Shown: piece by piece, positions 46,342-58,090 of the stretch | Layout: every line of letters begins with the position of its first letter | Position numbering within the stretch: position 1 is the first letter of the stretch | Assembly (NCBI GenBank): GCA_030789695.1 | Contig: CM061135.1 | Coordinates: 111,670,301 to 111,734,300, forward strand | Reading direction: 5' to 3' | Source of the DNA: Scilla litardierei | Taxonomy: Eukaryota; Streptophyta; Magnoliopsida; Asparagales; Asparagaceae | DNA length: 64,000 bases | Made by a program: the position numbers and the translations under genes | Notes under the pieces: generated by a model | Database searches by the model: none | What the model was told of the DNA's origin: nothing | What the model saw: only the letters and a program-made list of their open reading frames with translations

Positions 46342-47694
46342 TTGTGGAGATCAAATTTCGATGCTCAGATGGGAGGATACGATCCTTATCCAGTTGTGGT
46401 TTGTGAGACATGTGGGATGGTTGGGCACATGTATTATGATTGCCCATTTATGCTTGAAAGCCTCCCCCTACACCAAGGCCATACATTTTCCCATAACCAT
46501 TGCCCAAACACCTCCCATCCATTTCCTCAACCTTATATCCCTCCACCAACACAAGAAGAATCAAGCCTAGTGTCTCTCCTTGAAAGTGCCATGTTTAACC
46601 AAGCCCAATTCTTACAAAACTTGATGGCACCAATCACCGAGCCTACACCTAGGAGAGGGAATGAAGGAGAGGATATACCCACTTTCATGGTTGAGACCAC
46701 CATCTCATCGGCCCCCATAGACAAATCTTATGCCGATACCCCATTTTTCCAACACTACCACTTGGATGACGAAGCATTTTTTGATGATGATAGTGAGGAT
46801 GGGGAGATTTCTCTAGGATCTATGGGAGAGACTTCTTGTCTTAATTTGGATACCCCACATGAGTCCTATAAGAGCATCGAGGAGTTTACAGAGATTATGC
46901 ATACCGACGAGGAGGATGTGCGTGAGGACAAGGACACCATGACCACATACGAGGGGTCCGCTCTACATCCACCTCCACAGCCATCTCTGTCGCAGCTTCT
47001 TCCTTGGTCCGTGGTCAACCACTAGGATGTCATTCAGGACATCGGGCAGATGGTGGAGTATGAGCATATCATCGAGGAGGATGTGCATGAGGGCTTGGAT
47101 ACGATCGTCCACTTCATGGAGCCCGAGCCATATATACCTCTACCGTCACGCTCCACTTCTTCTGCGGCTGAGCATCTACTTGAGCATATTGCCCCTATTC
47201 AGGGAGATTTTCATACTCACTCTCACTCCACATTTAAGTCTCTCTTTTCACGTCCTATTCCTTTAGACTTATATATTTTTGACACACCATATCTCTCGCA
47301 GGACACGGGATCGACTTCCCTTGAGGTATGCTACGGTGTGTCACCACCTGGAGAGCAACTTCACATGGAGAGCGGTGATTTGATCGTCGCTAGCATAGAG
47401 GATAGCATACCATTTCCAAGGAGTGTTCGCCACATTTCATATATTTTACCATCATTTATCGGCGACTATCTCAGGGATACATTTACTTTGGGAAATAATT
47501 TCTTGCCATGGACTAATGCACCTCGTCCTTTGCAGGTCACAGGTGGACACCTACGAGGGATGCTTGGAGGTGCATTGCTTGGGTCCATTGGCACACGTGG
47601 CACATCGCTTCCGGTGGAGCCACAGAAGGAGCAGTCAGAGCAGTACCTGACCCACTTTAGATCTTGGATCCGCCTATGCTCAGGTGTATCCTAA
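46342..47694 (+). pseudogene. Athila-type gag fragment, unit 2
   Basis: Same frame as unit 1. The zinc knuckle is intact (about 46402-46443). TAG at 47023-47025 replaces the GAG of unit 1; the reverse holds at the unit 1 stop, so the two lesions are independent. A frame change near 47640 alters the last residues. Confidence 0.75.
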
Positions 47695-49412
47695 TCCAGT
47701 AGTTCAAAATTTTACAGCTTTCTAGTTTAGATTTGAATAATCTTGTCTCCTCTCATTAGCGAGGGGAGCGTATCTAGGATTTGCTTTTGCATCATAATAA
47801 CCCAACATGTCGTGCCCTTCTATCACTTCTACCGCCCACACCCCACATCCTCTTCCGAGGAGAACGAGCACACTGTCTCTCCTGCATTCTGATTTCTTTC
47901 TTTTCTGATTTTCCCCCTAGCATATCTCTACAACCCTATTGATCATATCATTTTGCTAGCATTTCATGTTCAGCTAGGGGGAAATCGACTTTTGTGTGCA
48001 TGTTTTCGTGTGTCGTTATCGTGTGTTTGTGTCTTTGAGTCCTTCGTTGCGTTTTATATCTTTTATTTTGTATGTTTATTTTTCTTTAGTTTCCCGTTTT
48101 GTTCGTGTATTTTTCGTGTTTTTCATTTTTTGTGTCGGTGCGTAACTCCCCCCATTTTCATTGACCTCCCGTATTCACTACTATTGCATTGAGGACAATG
48201 CAAGTTTCAGCTTGGGGGAGTCGCGCTTCGTGTGTCATTTGTCTCTTTTTCTTCGTTATTTGAGTCGTTTTTCTCCGTGTTTTTCTTTTTCTTTTTCTTT
48301 TCTTCTTTTTATCTCTTTCTCCTAGAGATGAACCCTATGATGAATTGCCACGAAAATCACACGCACACCTTGTACGGCTTCGATAATCACATTCACTAAC
48401 CCTAGGATATCGAGTCCTCTTGCATTTCGTGCATCGCGGGTCCACTTAGCTTTTTGTGAGTCGTGCGTCGTGCCTAGCCCTTTGGTGTGCTTCTACTTTA
48501 TGATTTTACTTTATATACCTGTCCAGGAATGACCCCTAGATTATCATGCTTCGATTTGAATATGCGGTATTTATTTCCCCTGTCTGCTTCTGCATGATAT
48601 ATATATATATCGTGTACTTCATTTCACATGTGTCAGGATTCCACAATTAAGGACTAGGATAACATGGTGCAAATCCCCTCGTCGTGTACCGTTCTCCCAC
48701 TTGGGAGAGTACACATGTGTATAGCCAAAAACCCAAAAATCCAAAAAAAGAGAAAAGAAAAGAAAAACCCAAAAAGAAAAGAAAAGAAAAATTTTGTATA
48801 GCCAAAAAGCCAAAAAAAATACAAATGCCCAAAACCCAAAAAAAATTCCCGTGTGAATATTTTCCTACTTGCCGAGAATAAAGGGAAGACGAGAATTTGC
48901 GCCGAGTGTTCTACTCCACACCTTCTCAACCTCCATCGTTTTCGAAAACACTTGGCATAGGGACCTTCTAGCGATTATTTAGGCTATAGTGTGGTGATTT
49001 CCTTGTCCCTAGCTGTGGAATCCCCGATGCATGATACGCTTCTATTCTTATATTCTTCTCATGCATGCTTGAGCTAATATTCACCACAATTTCAAATTGA
49101 ATCGATATTTGGGTCTTTCTTTGGGTATGTGTATAAGGAGATTTATTGCACGATGTAGATAGTGACACCGTCTGCTAGCACACGACCACACTCACTCGCG
49201 CTTCACTGCGTGGGCCCACGACACTTGTTTGGACTCACATTCCTTGGTTTAGTGTTGTGTTTTGTCGTATGCTTGCTTAGTGTGGCGTGTTTGATTTTGT
49301 TGGCCCTTACGGGCGATTTAGGATTTAGAGTTCTCTTCTTCTCTCTTTCTCTCTATTTTCTCCCTTCAAGCTCCTACTATCACTCGTCTTCCTCGAGGAC
49401 GAGGAAGGGTTC
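47695..49412. other. 3' non-coding part of unit 2
   Basis: As unit 1 but without the MITE-like insertion. A deletion of about 85 bp (junction near 48663) removes the segment from CCCATTTAGCCC to TTTTACTTGG found in units 1 and 3. Confidence 0.7.
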
Positions 49413-49426
49413 AGCTTGGGGGATTT

Positions 49427-51444
49427 TGACGTGCGTTTATATTTCATATATTCACGCACGTTTTCTATTGTGTTTTTCCGTTATTTTCCACCGTCTCGTA
49501 TCCGTTTTCTCGTATTTTCTTGTTTTCTTTCACTTTTCCGTGTTTTTGTATGTTTGCAGGATTTTACTGACGTTGGGGACAAAAAACGACGATATCATGA
49601 GTCCCCGGAGCAACAGGAGGAGTCACGCGCGATCCAGGGGGTCAAACGACCAAGATTGCCACTTTTCAACCCCCACCCGATCGGTTGGACACATCCAACC
49701 GATCGGGTGATGCACGCGTGCACGACCCGGACTGAAGCTGGAGCGAAGTGCAAAGTTAACGACCGGTTCACCGACTGGTTCATCCCAACAGAGTTCTCGG
49801 GAATTTGGAGCTTAATTCCAACCGATCGGGTGATATCTCACCCGATCGGTTCATCTGAAGCTGAAGTTTCCCAAACGACGACCCAGTCACGCCATCCGTT
49901 CTCCTTAGCGACCGGTTGAAGCTCTCGAAGCCCGACGGCCAAAGCAACAAGCGGCTCACCCGATCGGTTGATGTTTCAATCGATCGGGTGGCCTTTTCTT
50001 CCGCTTTCACGCGCTGCTGATGCACTCATTGAAGATCTGCTATCATTCCAGAGGGATTTTGGGTGATCTCTTATTTTTCTAGCATCGGCATCGTCGTTAC
50101 CTTTCCAACGATAGGTCGCAGTCCAAATCCGATTTTTCTACATTTTTCTGGAATTTTTGGAGCACAGCTGTGTGCTGAAATTGGCAGCAGTCTGAATTTT
50201 CATTTCACCCGATCGGGTGAGTTTCCACCCGACCGGGTGAGATCTTTTTCTGCGTTTCCATTCTCTCTGTTTATTCCACCCGATCGGGTGAACTTTCACC
50301 CGATCGGGTGGGCCTGTTTTGACAGTTTTGTTGGGCTTTTGGACCCGAAAAGTGAGGGCTTTGAGGTGGGTTTATTAAGAGACGTTGGGGCATTTCTTGG
50401 GGAGATCTTCCACTATTTTTTAAGCAACTTTTCCTCCCCTTTCTTGGGAGTTTTAGATTAGGTTAGATTAGGTTTTCTATTGTAATAAATCTTGTATTGG
50501 ATTGAAGATTCAAACTCAAGATAAGTATTTCTTCCTCCTATTTTCTATTGTTTTGTATTGTGTTTATTTTGCTTGATGGTGAACGTTTGTATGTCATTTC
50601 TTTTGCTTGTTTTTGTGTTCTTCACCATTGAGTAGTGTTGATGAACCCTAATACGGGTTATGGTAGGATTGATGCTTGAAAAACTACATTTGACTTGATT
50701 GCATGGCATGTGTTCGATGAAATGTGTCAATGGGGATTTCTAGCAATCTGAGTCCAATTCGTATGGCAACACACTAGTTGTGTTGGGGATTGGGGTCCGG
50801 TGTCTTGTCCAGTCAAGAACCGCTTCGATGTATTGCTAGAAATCACATTCGACCTATTTGGCCATTAGGGTGACGCGGGGGTGTTTCATTGTCATTGGCG
50901 GGAAAAAGACCGCCTCTGACCATCGGGCCAAGGGGGAATAAACTTGGCGGTTGACTCCTTAGCCACAGCTCACGCCCCTAGCATAGACATTTAGTCCTCG
51001 CACGTGGGAACGACTTGGACGAAGTGTTGGGAGTTATCATTGTGGCCTTAATGCTCCCGGTTGCGGAAGGTGTTAATGGACATGGGAATGCCCACCGTCC
51101 GGAACCGGGTAGGCCTAGCGTACTTGGCACCGACCGAAATATCGGGCCATGGACGTTAGGTACCACCTTTTGGGGCAATGTCTCACCCTGGGTCAAGTCA
51201 AATGCCAAGTGTCATGAATGCTCTATCCCGTGTTAGCAGGGATTCTTTTCGTGTCTTTTTCATTTCTTTCTTTTATTTCTACACTTCCACCAATATCATC
51301 CGCGTAGCTAACACACAACATAGGCGAGGCTAGTAGACACTCAAGCCATCCACCTCCCTGAGTTAGATAAACCCGCACCCTACACTAACCGTGCACTTGC
51401 GGTAAAACGACACCGCGCCCACACTGTAAACGAGGTGCCGGTCA
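49427..51444 (+). repeat. LTR 3 of Athila-like array (shared)
   Basis: 2018 bp. A polypurine tract lies on the left and a degenerate primer site (51450-51467) on the right. The palindrome cluster is at about 49675-50310. Confidence 0.93.
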
Positions 51445-51671
51445 AGTTTTTGGCGTCGTTGTCGGGGAGGCGTTCGGTTTAATATTAGCTTCGCTTGGGT
51501 TCGTTAGACTACGCATAAAAACACAAAAAAAAAAAATTTTTTTTAAAAATATATTCAATAACCAAAAAAATTTTCCCCCACTATTATATTATCCTTTTGT
51601 TATTCTCTTGTGCTATTGATGCTCCTCTCTAGTTTTCTTATTTTTGTTGTCCATGTATCTTTGATATTACC

Positions 51672-52976
51672 TTGTGGAGATCAAATTTCGATGCTCAGAT
51701 GGGAGGATACGATCCTTATCCAGTTGTGGTTTGTGAGACTTGTGGGATGGTTGGGCACATGTATTATGATTACCCATTTATGCTTGAGAGCCTCCCCCTA
51801 CACCATGGCCATACATTTTCCCACAACCATTGCCCAAACACCTCCCATCCATTTCCTCAACCTTATATCCCTTCACCAACACAAGAAGAATCAAGCCTAG
51901 TGTCTCTCCTTGAAAGTGCCATGTTTAACCAAGGCCAATTCTTACAAAACTTGATGGCACCAATCACCGCGCCTACACCTAGGAGAGGGGATGAAGGAGA
52001 GGATATACCCACTTTCATGGTTGAGACCACCATCTCATCGGGCCCCATAGACAAATCTTATGCCGATACGCCATTTTTCCAACATTACCACTTGGATGAC
52101 GAGGCATTTTTTGATGATGATAGGGAGGATGGAGAGATTTCTCTAGGATCTATGGGAGAGACTTCTTGTCTTAATTTGGATACCCCACATGAGTCCTATG
52201 AGAGCATCGAGGAGTTTACAGAGATTATCCATACCGGCGAGGAGGATGTGCGTGAGGACGAGGACACCATGACCACATACGAGGGGTCCGCTCTACATCC
52301 ACCTCCACAGCCATCTCTGTCGCAGCTTCTTCCTTGGTCCGTGGTCAACCACGAGGATGTCATTTAGGACATCGGGTAGATGGTGGAGTATGAGCATATC
52401 GTCGAGGAGGATGTGCATGGGGGCTAGGATACGATCGTCATGCTCCACTTCATGGATCCCGAGCCACATATACCTCTACCGTCATGCTCCACTTCTTCTG
52501 CAGCTGAGCATCTACTTGAGCATATTGCTCCTATTCAGGGAGATTTTCATACTCACTCTCACTCCACATTTAAGTCTCGCTTTTCATGTCCTATTCCTTT
52601 AGACTTATATATTTTTGACACACCATATCTCTCGCAGGACACATGATCGACTTCCCTTGAGGTATGCTACGGTGTGTCACCACCTGGAGAGCAACTTCAC
52701 ATGGAGAGCGGGGATTTGATCGTCGCTAGCACAGAGGATAGCATACCATTTCCAGGGAGTGTTCGCCACATTTCATATATTTTACCATCATTTATCGGCG
52801 ACTATCTCAGGAATACATTTATTTTGGGAAATAATTTCTTGCCATGGACTAATGCACCTCGTCCTTTGCAGGTCACAGGTGGACACCTACGAGGGATGCT
52901 TGGAGGTGCATTGCTTGGGTCCAGCTTGGGGCACGTGGCACAGCGCTTCTGGCGGAGCCACAGAAGGAGCAGTTAG
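51672..52976 (+). pseudogene. Athila-type gag fragment, unit 3
   Basis: The most damaged copy. The last zinc-knuckle Cys is Tyr (HMYYDYP, about 51768-51776). Stops lie at 52365-52367, about 52425 and 52644-52646, and a frame change leads into 52674-52976. It is otherwise collinear with units 1 and 2. Confidence 0.75.
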
Positions 52977-54837
52977 AGCAGCTACCTGCCCAACTTCAGA
53001 TCGTGGATCCGCCTATGCTCAGGTGTATCCTAATCCAGTAGTGTAAAAATTTACAGCTTTCTAGTTTAGATTTGAATAATCTTGTCTCCTCTCATTAGCG
53101 AGGGGAGCGTATCTAGGATTTGCTTTTGCATCATAATAACCCATCATGTCATGCCCTTCTATCACTTCTACCGCCCACACCCCACATCCTCTTCCGAGGA
53201 GAACGAGCACACTGTCTCTCCTGCATTCTGTTTTCTTTCTTTTCCGATTTTCCCCTTAGCATATCTCTACATCCCCATTGATCATATCATTTTGCTAGCA
53301 TTGTCATGTTCAGCTTGGGGGAAATCGACTTTTGTGTGCATGTTGTCGTGTGTCGTTGTCGTGTGTTTGTGTCTTTGAGTCCTTCGTTGCGTTTTATATA
53401 TTTTATTCTGTAAGTTTATTTTTCTTTATTTTCCAGTTTCGTTCGTGTATTTTTTGTGTTTTTCATTTTTTGTGTCGGTGCGTAACTCCCCCCATTTTCA
53501 TTGCCCTCTCGTATTCACTACTATTGCATTGAGGACAATGCAAGTTTCAGCTTGGGGGAGTCGCGCTTCGTGCGTCATTTGTCTCTTTTTCTTCGTTATT
53601 TGAGTCGTTTTTCTCCGTGTTTTTCTTTTTCTTTTTCTTTTCTTCTTTTTATCTCTTTCTCCTAGAGATGAACCCTATGATGAATTGCCACGAAAATCAC
53701 ACGCATACCTTGCACGGCTTCGATAATCACATTCACTAACCCTAGGATATCGAATCCTCTTGCATTTCATGCATCGCGGATCCACTTAGCTTTTTGTGAG
53801 TCGTGCGTCGTGCCTAGCTGTTTGGTGTGCTTCTACGTTGTGATTTTACTTTATATACCTGTCCAGGAATGACCCCTAGATTATCATGCTTCGATTTGAA
53901 TATGTGGTATTTATTTCCCCTGTCTGCTTCTGCATGCTATATATATATATATCATGTACTTCATTTCACATGTGTCGGGATTCCACAATTAAGGACTAGG
54001 ATAACCCATTTAGCCCATGCTCTAATTAGCGAGTAGAGTTTTATCTGCCCAAGTGTTTAGATTCCGATTTCTTTTTTGTTTTACTTGGTGCAAATCCCCT
54101 CGTCGTGTACCGTTCTCCCACTTGGGAGAGTACACATGTGTATAGCCAAATACCCAAAAATCCAAAAAAAAAAGAGAAAAGAAAAGAAAAACCCAAAAAG
54201 AAAAGAAAAGAAAAATTTTGTATAGCCAAAAAGCCAAAAAAAATACAAATGCCCAAAACACAAAAAAAAATTCCCGTGTGAATATTTTCCTACTTGCCGA
54301 GAATAAAGAGAAGGCGAGAATTTGCGCCGAGTGTTCTACTCCACACCTTCTCAACCTCCATCATTTTCCAAAACACTTGGCATAGGGACCTTCTAGCGAT
54401 TATCTAGGCTATATTGTGGTGATTTCCTTGTCCCTAGCTATAGAATCCCCGATGCATGATACGCTTTTATTCTTATATTCTTCTCATGCATGCTTGAGCT
54501 AATATTCACCGCAATTTCAAATTGAATCGATATTTGGGTCTTTCTTTAGGTATGTGTATAAGGAGCTTTATTGCACGATGTAGATAGTGACACCGTCTGC
54601 TAGCACACGACCACACTCACTCGCGCTTCACTGCGTGGGCCCACGACACTTGTTTGGACTCACATTCCTTGGTTTAGTGTTGTGTTTTGTCGTATGCTTG
54701 CTTAGTGTGGCGTGTTTGATTTTGTTGGCCCTTACGGGCGATTTAGGATTTAGAGTTCTCTTCTTCTCTCTTTCTCTCTATTTTCTCCCTTCGAGCTCCT
54801 ACTATCACTCGTCTTCCTCGAGGACGAGGAAGGGTTC
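52977..54837. other. 3' non-coding part of unit 3
   Basis: Collinear with unit 1 without the MITE-like insertion. It keeps the segment deleted from unit 2, the hairpin at 53524-53543 and the A-rich block (about 54150-54275). Confidence 0.7.
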
Positions 54838-54851
54838 AGCTTGGGGGATTT

Positions 54852-56870
54852 TGACGTGCGTTTATATTTCATATATTCACGCACGGTTTCTATTGTGTTT
54901 TTCCGTTATTTTACGCCGTCTCGTATCCGTTTTCTCGTATTTTCTTGTTTTCTTCCACTTTTCCGTGTTTTTGTATGTTTGCAGAATTTTACTGACGTTA
55001 GGGACATAAAACAACGATATTATGAGTCCCCGGAGCAACGGGAGGAGTCACGCATGATCCAGGGGGTCAAACGACCAAGATTTCCACTTTTCAACCCCCA
55101 CCCGATCGGTTGGACACAGCCAACCGATCGGGTGATGCACGCATGCATGACCCGGACTGAAGCTAGAGCGAAGTGCAAAGTCAACCGACCGATTCGCCAA
55201 CTGGTTCATCCCAACAGAGTTCTCGGGAATTTGGAGCTTAATTCCAACCGATCAGGTGATATCTCACCCGATCGGTTCACTTGAAGCTGAAGTTTCCCAA
55301 ACGACGACCCGGTCACACCACCCGTTCTCCTCAGCGACCGGTTGAAGCTCCCGAAGCCCGACGGCCAAAGCAACAAGCGGCTCACCCTATCGGTTGATGT
55401 TTCAACAGATCAGGTGGCCTTTTCTTCTGCTTTCGCGCGCTGCTGATGTACTCATTTAAGATTTTCTATCATTCCAGAGGGATTTTGGGTGATCTCTTAT
55501 TTTTCTAGTGTCGGCATCGTCGTTATCTTTCCAACGATAGGTCGAATGTCCAAATCCGAGTTTTCTACATTTTTCTGGAATTTTCGGAGCGCAGCTGTGT
55601 GCTGAAATTGGCAGCAGTCTGAATTTTCATTTCACCCGATCGGGTGAGTTTCCACCCAACCGGGTGAGATCTTTTTCTGCGTTTCTGTGCTCTCTGTTTA
55701 TTCCACCCGATCGGGTGAACTTCCACCCGGTCAGGTGGGCCTGTTTTGACAGTTTTGCTGGGCTTTTGGACCCGAAAAGTGAGGGCTTTGAGGTGGGTTT
55801 ATTAAGAGACGTTGGGGCATTTCTTGGGGAGATCTTCCACTATTTTTTCCTGCAACTTTTCCTCCCCTTTCTTGGGAGTTTTAGATTAGGTTAGATTAGG
55901 TTCTCTATTGTAATAAATCTTGTATTGGATTGAAGATTCAAACTCAAGATAAGTATTTCTTCCTCCTATTTTCTATTGTTTTGTATTGTGTTTATTTTGC
56001 TTGATGGTGAACGTTTGTATGTCATTTCTTTTGCTTGTTTTTGTGTTCTTCACCATTGAGTAGTGTTGATGAACCCTAATACGGGTTAGGGTAGGATTGA
56101 TGCTTGAAAAACTACATTTGACTTGATTGCATGGCATGTGTTCGATGAAATGTGTCAATGGGGATTTCTAGCAATCTGAGTCCAATTCGTATGGCAACAC
56201 ACTAGTTGTGTTGGGGATTGGGGTCCGGTGTCTTGTCCAGTAAAGACCCACTTAGATGTATTGCTAGAAATCACATTCGACCTATTTGGCCATTAGGGTT
56301 ACGCGGGGGTGTTTCATTGTCATTGGCGGGAAAAAGACTGCCTTTGACCATCGGGCCAAGGGAGAATAAACTTGGCGGTTGACTCCCTAGCCAAAGCTCA
56401 CGCCCCTAGCGTAGACATTGAGTCCTCGTGCGTGGGAACGGCTTGGACGAAGTGTTGGGAGTTATCATTGTGGCCTTAATGCTCCCGGTTGCGGAAGGTG
56501 TAATGGACATGGGAATGCCCACCGTTTGGAACCGGGTAGGCCTAGCGTACTTGGCACCGACCGGAATATCGGGCCATGGACGTTAGGTACCACCTTTTGG
56601 GACAATGTCTCACCCTGGGTCAAGTCAAATGCCAAGTGTCATGAATGCTCTAGCCCGTGTTAGCGGGGATTGTTTTCGTGTGTTTTTCATTTCTTTCTTT
56701 TATTTCTACACTTCCACCCATATCATCCGCGTAGCTAGCACACAACCTAGGAGAGGCTAGTAGCCACTCAAGCCATCCACCTCCCTGAGTTCGATAAACC
56801 CGCACCCTACACTAACCGTGCACTTGCGGTAAAACGACACCGTGCCCAAACCGTAAACGGGCGCCGGTCA
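54852..56870 (+). repeat. LTR 4 of Athila-like array (terminal)
   Basis: 2019 bp, ending GGGCGCCGGTCA. It is followed by AGCTC (56871-56875), the right target duplication, and then by the continuation of the copia extra ORF. Confidence 0.93.
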
Positions 56871-56875
56871 AGCTC

Positions 56876-57224
56876 CGTCCTCATCCATTGTTCCTCGAGC
56901 TGACCTGCCTTCATCCTCTGCTCCACCATCTCGTGACATTCTTTTGGAGATGGTCTCTGGACTTTACAGATTGTTGTCTCTCTCTCTTTCCTCCATCAGG
57001 GAATATCCTTCCCTAAGGATCTGAGATAGTTTGTTCCTCAGCTTCATGTGCCTCCTCAGCCCACTGATGTCGTTGAGCCTCCTGGTGTAGCTTCTACTCA
57101 GGATGTTGCTACTACTGCTACTGTTACTCCTTCTGACCCTCTTCCAGAGGATACACCTGCTGTCACAAAGCCTGCTTCTTCTTCTGCAACCCCTGGAGAC
57201 GCTCACTCTTATATAGGTGTTTGA
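56876..57224 (+). pseudogene. Extra 3' ORF of the copia element, last part
   Basis: After removal of the insertion the frame continues in a Ser/Pro-rich stretch, then hydrophobic/leucine-rich (DILLEMVSGLYRLL). TGA near 57027 and a shift follow. The tail is Pro/Thr/Ala-rich (PPQPTDVVEPPGVAST) and ends HSYIGV-stop at 57222-57224. Confidence 0.55.
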
Positions 57225-58090
57225 GTGGTGTTAGTTTAGTGATGATTGTATTTTGATGCTTGCTGGATGATGTTGTCTTGACTCTATATATGTATGGTGT
57301 TGTACTTCGCTGTCATCATGATGATGTATTTTTTTGTCGTGATCATGATGTATCTTTTTGTGATGGCCATGTAGATGTCCATCCGTTGATGTACTCATCT
57401 TTTATATATCTATATATAATGTTGATGTCTATCTTGTGTCACATTATGCTATACTGCTTATCTTATCTGTGTGATGTATGATATATTGTCTCCATGTATG
57501 CTATACTCTCTCTGATGTACTTTTGAGACAATATATGAGTTTCGTATTCGTTTTTTTCATGTTATCTCTGGTATGATGCATTTGTGAAATCTCTTTTGAA
57601 ACTATTTTTGTGTGTATATCTAATGTTGATATTGGACTACAATTCCATTACTCACATGTGTATATGATGTGATTTTATGAGTTTTTGATTCGATATATCT
57701 TTATACTCCTTGATTGTTGCTAGTTCTTCTTTAGCGCTATTGTTGTTGTTGTTATTTGCTCCCACCTTTTTGGATAATGCCATAGGGAGAGAGAAATAAA
57801 CATACAAGATTCATATTGGATGTGCTAAGTATGTTCTAACACTTGAATCTAAGATTTACGTTGCCTTAGATTCAGGGGGAGTAAGATTACAATGAATAGG
57901 GATTTTAATTCCTAGATTTCATGAATTAAAATCATCCTTATCTCACTCATTTGCTTCAATTGTTATGTAGATGCTCTAATATTTTTTGACTAACTTGATT
58001 GGCATCTATGTAGGGGGAGTAAGTTTTCATTGTGCACAACTATTTATCTTTTAGTTTATGTTTGTATGTCATCATCAAAACGGGGGAGAA
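57225..58090 (+). other. 3' untranslated region and polypurine tract of the copia element
   Basis: AT-rich, with TGATGATGTATTTTTTTGT-type repeats (57240-57400). CAGGGGGAGTAAG near 57872 and TAGGGGGAGTAAG near 58012 resemble purine tracts. The final tract AAAACGGGGGAGAA (58077-58090) touches the LTR. No coding region. Confidence 0.75.

Larger units (their letters stand above)
38222..56870 (+). mobile_element. Tandem array of Athila-like gag-only gypsy element: four LTRs, three internal regions
   Basis: LTRs: 38222-40249, 44084-46116, 49427-51444 and 54852-56870 (about 2018-2033 bp, TGACGTGCG...CCGGTCA). Internal regions: 40250-44083, 46117-49426 and 51445-54851. Each internal region starts with a primer site for tRNA-Asp and ends with a polypurine tract, so LTRs 2 and 3 are each shared. 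The whole array is bounded by AGCTC (38217-38221 and 56871-56875), a perfect 5-bp target duplication, so it descends from a single insertion. No protease, RT or integrase is present. The only coding trace is the C-terminal part of an Athila-type gag. Confidence 0.95.
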
